Positions 58,445 through 64,000 of a stretch of DNA of 64,000 bases are shown here, one piece after another. The notes under the pieces are model-generated. The model was not told where the DNA came from. It saw nothing but the letters and a program-made list of their open reading frames with translations, and made no database searches. The stretch is from Oasisia sp. SBJ-2009. Taxonomy: Eukaryota; Annelida; Polychaeta; Sabellida; Siboglinidae. A program made the position numbers and the translations under genes. The stretch covers positions 53,215,478 through 53,279,477 of the forward strand of contig OZ024854.1 of the NCBI GenBank assembly GCA_964017155.1. The letters are read 5' to 3'. Each line of letters starts with the position of its first letter. Positions within the stretch are counted from its first letter, which is position 1.

Positions 58445-61400
58445 TGGGTAATACTGATATCTGACTCAATGTGATATTATGGCCATAAAACTGAACCAGT
58501 CTCAATACTCGCAATTATCAACACTAGAGGCATGTGTTCCTGACAATTATCAATTCTAGAGGCCTGTGTTCTTGACAATTATCAACTCTAGAGGCCTGTG
58601 TTCCTGACAATTATCAACTCTAGAGGCCTGTGTTCCTGACAATTATCAACTCTAGAGGCCTGTGTTCCTGACAATTATCAACTCTAGAGGCCTGTGTTCC
58701 TGACAATTATCAACTCTAGAGGCCTGTGTTCCTGACAATTATCAACTCTAGAGGCCTGTGTTCCTGACAATTATCAACTCTAGAGGCCTGTGTTCCTGAC
58801 AATTAGTATAAATCCGAAGTTGGGTTACTGGCAGGAAGTGTTATTAAGATAGGCATGGATGTTACCGTATAACTTACACAATCAAGTTAATCTTCATAAT
58901 GTTATTTGTGTGAGAAACTAAAGCCGTACGTTACACCTGTTAGCTCCTGCTTGATGGTTCATTTCACTGTTTGGTGGTTCATTTCACTGTTTGGTGGTTC
59001 ATTTCACTGTTTGATGGTTCATTTCACTGTTTGATGGTTCATTTCACTGTTTAATGGTTCGTTTCACTGTTTAGGAATCACGAGAAGAAAACCAGGAACT
59101 GAAAGTTGAGCTGGACATTATCAAATTGGAAGCAAACAATATCAAAAAGAAGGGCAACTCTCTATTTGGCGAGGTCAGTTATGAATGCCTTAAAAGCACT
59201 AGCCTTAACATAGTAAATTAATTGTTGCATGAAAGTTAGATGCAGTTTATTTAAGTCAACCATGACTGTACTAAATAGTTACAATACATGAGAATGGAGA
59301 GTACATATAGACAGATACATGGCAGTACAGTACAGTACAGTACAGTACAGTACAGTACAGTACAGTACAGTACAGTACAGTACAGTACAGTACAGTACAG
59401 TACAGTACAGTACAGTACAGTACAGTACAGTACAGTACAGTACAGTACAGTACAGTACAGTACAGTACAGTACAGTACAGTAAGGTCAATAAGATTGCTG
59501 ATATACTGATGCATGACGTTATAATCTATTTAATCTACCTGTGCTTCATTAAATGGCAAAAAAGGTCAACTATGATTTTTCAGTAATACCAATGTTTGTG
59601 ATAGATATTTCCTGTACGTAGCTTAAAGGGCAAAAGGGTCAACGGTTTGGTGTTAGGCAACTTAAAAGTGTTGTGTCTTACGTGCAGGTGGAGGACCGGC
59701 GAGTGGAGGCGGAGAGAGAACTCGTCTCAATGAAAGTGCAGCATTCAGCGTTGAAGAAACAGCACGAGATGCTGAGGCAACAGCAGCACAAACTCAAGGT
59801 GACATTCGCCGTTTCCAATAATGTAAAGTTTAAATATGTACAAGATAGTAACCAAGTGGAATACTAATAATATGACAATTTTACATCGTTACATGTATTC
59901 CTAATATAGCTTAACTCTTATAAGAAGCATTGCCGTTTGTTTCTCAGATGGAGGTCGCCGGTTTGCTCCGCATGGCTGGTCGCCGTGGCGATGAGCAGAT
60001 GACGGAGCGGCTCTTGCAACAGCTCTCACAGGCTCAGAGTGAGACTCAATCGTTGCAGAAGAAAATACATGAGTATGAGGAACGAGAGGTTAGTTGTGAT
60101 ATCATCACACATGCTCACATGACCCTGGCACTAATGTAGCGCAACTACTGGTGTCACCAAGACTACATACGTTGGTTGAATTTGTAAAATGAATGTTTTA
60201 TAATGTGGTGACATATGACGTCTCTTTATAACTACGACTTGTAATCTGTGAAAAATACAGTAATGAAATGTGTTTGTTGTTGTAATCATCAACATAAGGT
60301 TGTGTGAATATCCATGGACTAGTTGCTGTAGTTCTTCAAAACATCAATGATGTTGTGTGTCACTGTTATTCTGAATCACCTGTGTGTGTGGTGTGTGTGT
60401 GTGGTGTGAGTGTGTGTTGTTGTGTGGTGTGAGTGTGTGTTGTTGTGTGGTGTGTGTGTCTGTCTGTGTGTGTGTTGTGTGTGCGTAATGCCATTGTTGC
60501 AATATATTGTATTACATTTTAGTTATCTTTGCAATGTATTTTTAGCTAACAGTTAATATAAGTTTCAGTCATAACATAACAATTACACAGTGCAGTAATT
60601 TTGCAACATACTACATACAAGATCTGTCAACGTGGCACTTTTTTCTTATGCCATTTAAGCTCAAACAGACTTGGCTGCTGCTGAAGGTTGTAATGTTGGT
60701 AGCATATATTCCTGGTTTTCCAGAGGTTGGAGCCACGGCTGCCAGACATTCTGGCTGGAGGCAATGGTCAGGCATCAGACGATGGCTCGATGGACTACAT
60801 GAAGGGAATACTCTCAAAAACACAGTCAGTCCACCTAATTTACACCTATGGAAAGAATCCTGTGCTACTTTCAGATCATTGTACATGTGTCTGGATCTGA
60901 GGTCCACTGGCCTTGTTACATGTTCATTAATTAGCTTCCTTCGACCACTGGCCTCTGGTTTGGAGATATTTTAAGAAGACAACAGTATTTATATTGAGTT
61001 ATTGACTGTTATTTATTGTTTCATGGATGGGTAAGTTAGTATTGGATAAATTCACCCCAAGATTATTTGCTGGGTGAATGTATATTCAGTGTGTATGTAT
61101 TACTATGAAAGTATATCTTCACTTGAGAATTCACCCATGGACATTTATAAATTCGATGCACCGCTCCATTGTAATTTTCTATTTGGCATGATACTATATA
61201 TACAATGTTTACATTTCATGTGACTTTTTATGTGTGTCATGTTAGCAGTTTATTTTGTTATTTTCTCTAAATGCTAGATAATGACGAAACACGCGTGCAC
61301 TTATTTTATTTGTAAGATTTGTCTAGCGCCATGTTCACTGGATTTTTTTAAGATGTTTTTTTTTAATGTATTTCTTGTTTTTCTGTTTGTAAAAGGATAC

Positions 61401-61586
61401 ACACACACACACACACCACGGGACACACACATAATTACCTACCTTTGCCCATCAAAGCCAGCAGTGAGAATATCCATAATTAAAAATATTTTGTTCTGTC
61501 ATATTTGCCATATATAGTGGCATATATATATATATATATATATACATTTTCTTCTTTTTGCCTTTTCCCACTAGGTATATATACAC

Positions 61587-61640
<54 letters not shown>

Positions 61641-62860
61641 AATCAAGTAAATTCAGTGATATATCAAACTGTACGTTTATACATCTACATGTATGTAGCA
61701 ACATTTACTGTTATCAGAAACTTACAGTGTTGGAATTAGTTTTATTTACTATTGATATTTGTGAATGAATCCAATGAAAAATGTGCTTCTCATTACAATA
61801 GTTATTATAGTTGATCCCAGTAATGATAAAATAATAGATCCCATTCATACAGAAGACAGGATTATGCCACTGAAAATATCTGGAGATGATTCAGTCTTGC
61901 TCTATATCTGACTATACAAAACCCTTGTCATAAAAACCAACACTGAGTGAAAATCTTGTACCGAACTGCTGATATGTAGAAGGGTGACACAATACTTTTG
62001 TCACTGCAGGAGTGAGAAGGCGACATTAAAACAGGAACTGCACACAAAAACACTTGTGGCCCTCGCAGAGAGCGACAAAGTGACGGTGTGCGAGAAAAGG
62101 ATCTACCATCTCGACCACGAAGTGAAACAGTTGAAGTCAAATGACTTCCGACTGCGACTTCAGATTGAGGAGCTACGAATGAAATACGAGCCAGGTAGGG
62201 GTCGCCATGTTACACCGCTGTATTTGATTAAATTATTTGATAAATAATTAAGCTTTTTGTCAATTACAAGTCACCAGGTTCATGTAGCAAAATAGTAAAC
62301 ATGTTGCATTAGGAATATCATTTTCGTCTTCTTCCCCCTGTTTTCTCTAAAAAATTATTTAAACAAATTTATGACTTACAGATGCGCTGAAGGCAGAGAA
62401 ACAGCTACGGAGGAAAAGAAATGTTGAACAGATTCCACTGCAGCAGAAACCACCAGCCGAGTCAACGGCAACAGGGAAGACTACTGCAAAAGACACGGTG
62501 TCGGAAAATAACAGGCACGAAGACATTTCTGGCGATGACAGCACCACAACAAATGACATGTCAAAGAACCAGTCTGCAGTCAGTGTTGAAAAGCGACGGT
62601 CGCGCCCTCTGGCGACGAAGCGCGCGTCAGATGTGAATGTGGCGCCACCTGCTGGTGCTGAGGTAGAGCCGGAGCCAGTGAAGACAACAAGACGACTCAC
62701 AAGGGTGTCAGATGTAGAAGTTACTGAGACTGAGAGGAGTACTTTGGGTGGGGTTGGGGGGCACCGGGCTGAACACCAGATTGGGGTATCAGAGGAAAGA
62801 GGAGCCAAGGGTGTGGGGGCAAATAGCAAGAACGTTCCTGTGGACTGTAAGGTTCAGTAG
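54673..62860 (+). CDS. SPDL1: Spindly, kinetochore dynein/dynactin adaptor (10 coding exons, 606 aa)
   Basis: Spindly links the RZZ complex at unattached kinetochores to dynein-dynactin, for chromosome movement and checkpoint-protein stripping. Joining ten exons (54673-54855, 55504-55680, 56851-57045, 57525-57674, 59075-59173, 59688-59798, 59948-60088, 60724-60824, 62010-62194, 62382-62860) gives 1821 nt, 606 residues plus stop, against about 605 in human. All junctions are GT-AG with agreeing phases. The CC1 box AAEIG (31-35) contacts dynein light intermediate chain in the family. The Spindly motif GNSLFGEVEDRR (262-273) binds dynactin's pointed end; S264 and F266 match human S256 and F258. 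LRLQIEELRMKYEP mirrors the end of the human coiled coil. The tail is disordered and basic and ends CKVQ, a CaaX farnesylation box like human CPQQ. The body is almost entirely coiled coil. Confidence 0.95.
55504..55680 (+). CDS. SPDL1: Spindly exon 2 (residues 62-120)
   Basis: Acceptor CAACAG, donor CAG|GTTAGT, 59 codons in phase 0. ELEQEKFTLRRKLEAKEHME aligns with the EQEKYTLQRE-type segment of vertebrate Spindly. Confidence 0.93.
55975..56575 (+). pseudogene. Penelope-like retroelement, 3' part with GIY-YIG endonuclease remnant
   Basis: One frame reads LPYISKLSEQLARIFKSYDI, then YKPINTLRSLLVHLKDKAD. The shifted frame continues CGVVYDIQCLDCSQYYIGKT, a stop, then LGTRIKEHL. This is the RT-thumb-to-GIY-YIG junction of Penelope-like elements (CGVVYxIxC..C...YIGxT....R..EH). 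Further down, NRDIGKGLPPVELQL fits the ORF end, and GCTGAAGAAAGTTGTGATAG then CAGCCGAAATATGG resembles their 3' UTR. Frameshifts and stops make it dead. Confidence 0.8.
56753..56809 (+). repeat. (GT)n tract next to the exon 3 acceptor
   Basis: About 28 GT dinucleotides end 41 bases upstream of the 3' splice site of Spindly exon 3. Confidence 0.95.
56851..57045 (+). CDS. SPDL1: Spindly exon 3 (residues 121-185)
   Basis: Acceptor CGTGTCAG, donor AAG|GTCGGT, 65 codons in phase 0. Heptad-rich: IATLQSELDQCHLVESQLRE and SAELAELNEEVSNLQTVK, aligning with the ESMSSEMLALQIELTEME-type region of vertebrate Spindly. Confidence 0.93.
57046..57524 (+). other. Spindly intron 3
   Basis: A 479-bp AT-rich intron; nothing recognised inside. 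Confidence 0.85.
57525..57674 (+). CDS. SPDL1: Spindly exon 4 (residues 186-235)
   Basis: Acceptor AACAACAG, donor CTG|GTAAAT, 50 codons in phase 0. Ends ATANYNALL, matching the SYYNALE segment just before the Spindly motif in vertebrates. Confidence 0.93.
57874..58121. mobile_element. Foldback element of about 248 bp in Spindly intron 4
   Basis: The outer arms share (C)TAGCAATGTTCTACTC against GAGTGGAACATTGCTA. The middle arms share GGCCTTCTTCAGGAACTGAA and TGGTCACT, mirrored as AGTGACCATTCAGTTCCTGA. The inner arms share CTGTAGCCCC and GTCTCTGTTCATAGTTG around a tiny loop near 57974. The CTGAAAAAGGCC...GTTGAAATGTTG ending is reminiscent of Penelope-like 3' UTRs, which could be its source. 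Confidence 0.75.
58377..58442 (+). repeat. (AT)n microsatellite, intron 4
   Basis: About 33 AT dinucleotides with one TATTATA interruption. Confidence 0.95.
58512..58803 (+). repeat. 32-bp tandem repeat, nine copies, intron 4
   Basis: Unit: GACAATTATCAACTC, TAGAGGCC, TGTGTTCCT. Internal copies are almost identical; the first two differ slightly. Confidence 0.95.
58953..59074 (+). repeat. 20-bp tandem repeat forming the exon 5 acceptor
   Basis: Six copies of GATGGTTCATTTCACTGTTT (first base pair varies GA, GG, AA). The last unit runs directly into AG and then exon 5, so it supplies the polypyrimidine tract of that splice site. Confidence 0.93.
59075..59173 (+). CDS. SPDL1: Spindly exon 5 (residues 236-268)
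   Basis: Acceptor TGTTTAG, donor GAG|GTCAGT, 33 codons. Ends KKGNSLFGE, the first half of the Spindly motif. Confidence 0.95.
59323..59482 (+). repeat. (TACAG)n pentanucleotide, 32 copies, intron 5
   Basis: An uninterrupted 160-bp tract, 206 bases upstream of the exon 6 acceptor. Every unit contains CAG, a potential cryptic 3' splice site. Confidence 0.97.
59688..59798 (+). CDS. SPDL1: Spindly exon 6 (residues 269-305)
   Basis: Acceptor CGTGCAG, donor AAG|GTGACA, 37 codons. Opens VEDRRVEAERELVSMKVQ, completing the Spindly motif split by intron 5 and matching the human VEDRRAAMERQLISMKVK segment. Confidence 0.95.
59948..60088 (+). CDS. SPDL1: Spindly exon 7 (residues 306-352)
   Basis: Acceptor TTTCTCAG, donor GAG|GTTAGT, 47 codons. 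MEVAGLLRMAGRRGDEQMTE then RLLQQLSQ aligns with the LQIATLLQMKGS..EQQERLLAML region of vertebrates. Confidence 0.94.
60089..60723 (+). other. Spindly intron 7
   Basis: A 635-bp intron with an imperfect GTGTGTGG/TGTTGTGTGG tract at about 60381-60482; otherwise AT-rich. Confidence 0.85.
60724..60824 (+). CDS. SPDL1: Spindly exon 8 (residues 353-386, ends in phase 2)
   Basis: Acceptor GGTTTTCCAG. Reads RLEPRLPDILAGGNGQASDD then GSMDYMKGILSKT, ending CA before donor GTCAGT. The last two bases and the first base of exon 9 make the Gln codon. DDGSMDYMKGIL matches the human DNTYYTDLLQMK region. Confidence 0.88.
60825..62009 (+). other. Spindly intron 8
   Basis: A 1.19-kb AT-rich intron with a short CA tract (about 61399-61430) and AT tracts at 61520-61543 and 61590-61634. 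Confidence 0.85.
62010..62194 (+). CDS. SPDL1: Spindly exon 9 (residues 386-447 and first base of the next codon)
   Basis: Acceptor TCACTGCAG, donor CCAG|GTAGGG. Reads SEKATLKQELHTKTLVALAE and, at the end, DFRLRLQIEELRMKYEP, which aligns with MKLRAKLDELKLKYEPEE closing the human coiled coil. Confidence 0.94.
62382..62860 (+). CDS. SPDL1: Spindly exon 10 (C-terminal tail with CaaX box)
   Basis: Acceptor GACTTACAG; the G from exon 9 plus AT gives Asp. The tail is rich in Lys, Arg, Ser, Thr and Glu with no coiled coil (KRRSRPLATKRASD, PVKTTRRLTRVSD) and ends VPVDCKVQ and TAG. The final CKVQ has Cys at -4 and Gln last, as expected for farnesyltransferase substrates. Confidence 0.93.
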
Positions 62861-63388
62861 TATGTGGGCACCTTTAAGCTGTATTGCATAGACTTACTTT
62901 ACACGACATACTGCATAGCGTATCATTGTTTTATATGTACTGGATAATTAGATAACTATGTCACAGTTACAGTTATAGAATGTTTTTGTGCATAAGTATG
63001 CGACAAATTCAAATATTCTAGTAAAGTATCTACAAGTACTTTTATTTCACGATAAATGAAAAATAACACAAAACTATACACGTTTTTTTTTTTTTTTGAT
63101 AACAGTTCTCAGTCTGGTGATAATCTGAAAACATTTAATAGTTGCCACTTATGGACCACATGCACACACAATTATGCATACTGACATTCATATACAGTTA
63201 CATGTATAAACGTGATCTACAATTAAGCAAAATATTCTACTTGTTTGTAGAATTTGGCTTTAAAAAGTCTCAATGTCTAAATTATCAAAATGTTCTATAG
63301 GAATTAGGGACTAATAATTCTACTTTTATTTGCATTTACATCATAAATATATATATTTTTATAATATTTGATTAACAAGTAAAATATG

Positions 63389-63437
63389 AAATAAAAATTT
63401 GGTGTATATTATTTCGATTCATATTACTTACAATAAA
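63389..63437 (+). terminator. Candidate poly(A) signals of Spindly
   Basis: AATAAA at 63389-63394 and 63432-63437, some 530-580 bases after the stop codon. No closer canonical hexamer was found. Confidence 0.4.
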
Positions 63438-63554
63438 ATATGTTTGCGTTAATTTATAATAACAAACGTCAACTAACCTTGACACCAAGGATGCTATAGC
63501 TTTACACTTGTAGCTTGTGTAGCTAGAAGTTGCTTGCTGACATTTTCAAATACA

Positions 63555-63670
63555 TATAGACGGCAGATGGCGGCACTTGCCCACCTAGCAATACTCTTCA
63601 CCATTGAAGGTTAAAAGATTACCTGAATTTACCCATACGCCAGCACGTTTTAGTAACTTCCGGTGAGATG
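63555..63670. promoter_or_regulatory. Possible promoter with YY1- and ETS-like sites
   Basis: AGATGGCGGC (63565-63574) matches the YY1 core, and ACTTCCGGT (63656-63664) matches an ETS/GABP site. The pair is frequent at TATA-less housekeeping promoters. No coding exon of a following gene is seen before the window ends. Presence of a promoter is inferred. Confidence 0.3.
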
Positions 63671-64000
63671 ACAACAAAACATTTTTGTGATGTTTGTTCG
63701 TTGAAACCATGCTCTAGAGTCATTTGCAATTCACTAATATTATTTCGCAGTGATAACGTACATGAAATATGTGTTTGAATAACCTCAAATATAAACGGAT
63801 GGATGTGCTGTTATAATGGTAATACATAAATTATGTTTTATTAATGATGGAAACGTAATTCGTAAATTTCTTCTGACCGGAATCAATCGATTGGAAACCT
63901 GTACGCACCTGATCGCCAATTTCGCCTGATCTGTACAAGTAAGAGTTGTTTTTTATTTGATCCAATCGTTCCAACTAAACTCGGTGACAGTGTACCAATT
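63671..64000. other. Right edge, nothing recognised
   Basis: AT-rich; no exon or repeat identified. Confidence 0.45.

Noticed and set aside
62359..62829. 156-codon minus-strand frame over Spindly exon 10
   Set aside because: Shadow of the + strand tail exon, which is supported by splice phase and the conserved upstream protein.

Overview
This is nuclear DNA of an invertebrate animal, most likely a lophotrochozoan and probably a mollusc. The grounds are spliced genes with GT-AG introns, an AT-rich background full of microsatellites, tRNA-derived SINEs with canonical A and B boxes, remnants of CR1/L2-like LINEs, a Penelope-like element and a MULE DNA transposon. There is nothing bacterial in the layout. 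The phylum is an inference from the repeat families, not a direct observation.

Only two host protein-coding genes are well supported. (1) An ortholog of Spindly (SPDL1), the kinetochore dynein/dynactin adaptor, lies on the + strand from 54673 to 62860. I could assemble ten exons whose phases all agree, giving 606 residues. The CC1 box (AAxxG), the Spindly motif (GNSLFGEVEDRR) and a C-terminal CaaX farnesylation box (CKVQ) are all present. (2) An intronless, GC-rich short-chain dehydrogenase of the DFR/GRE2-like extended type lies on the + strand from 40571 to 41677.

Layout. 1-34 kb is gene-poor: microsatellites, at least six copies or pieces of one tRNA-SINE family, LINE fragments (5.5, 22.1-23.0, 27.1-27.7 kb), local tandem duplications and hairpins. 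At 30.8-31.4 kb is a G-rich decamer satellite that passes into pentamers and hexamers. 34.66-37.68 kb is a 3-kb minisatellite with a 31-bp unit; its very long open frames are artefacts of a stop-free unit. 38.8-40.1 kb is a decayed LINE, followed by the dehydrogenase gene. 42.6-43.5 kb is a TTAA-flanked MITE with inverted repeats of about 100 bp. 45-47.5 kb holds a local duplication, another LINE tail and an array of palindromic units. 47.96-53.80 kb is a MULE-type transposon of about 5.8 kb with inverted termini built of iterated motifs, a 9-bp target-site duplication, and a spliced but frameshifted transposase gene on the minus strand. The Spindly gene fills the rest; its introns carry a Penelope-like fragment, a foldback element and several tandem repeats, one of which runs directly into a splice acceptor. 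The last 450 bases contain YY1- and ETS-like motifs that may belong to the promoter of a gene beyond the window.

The two host genes have no evident functional link. Most of the window's content is mobile-element biology, and the MULE element is its most unusual part.
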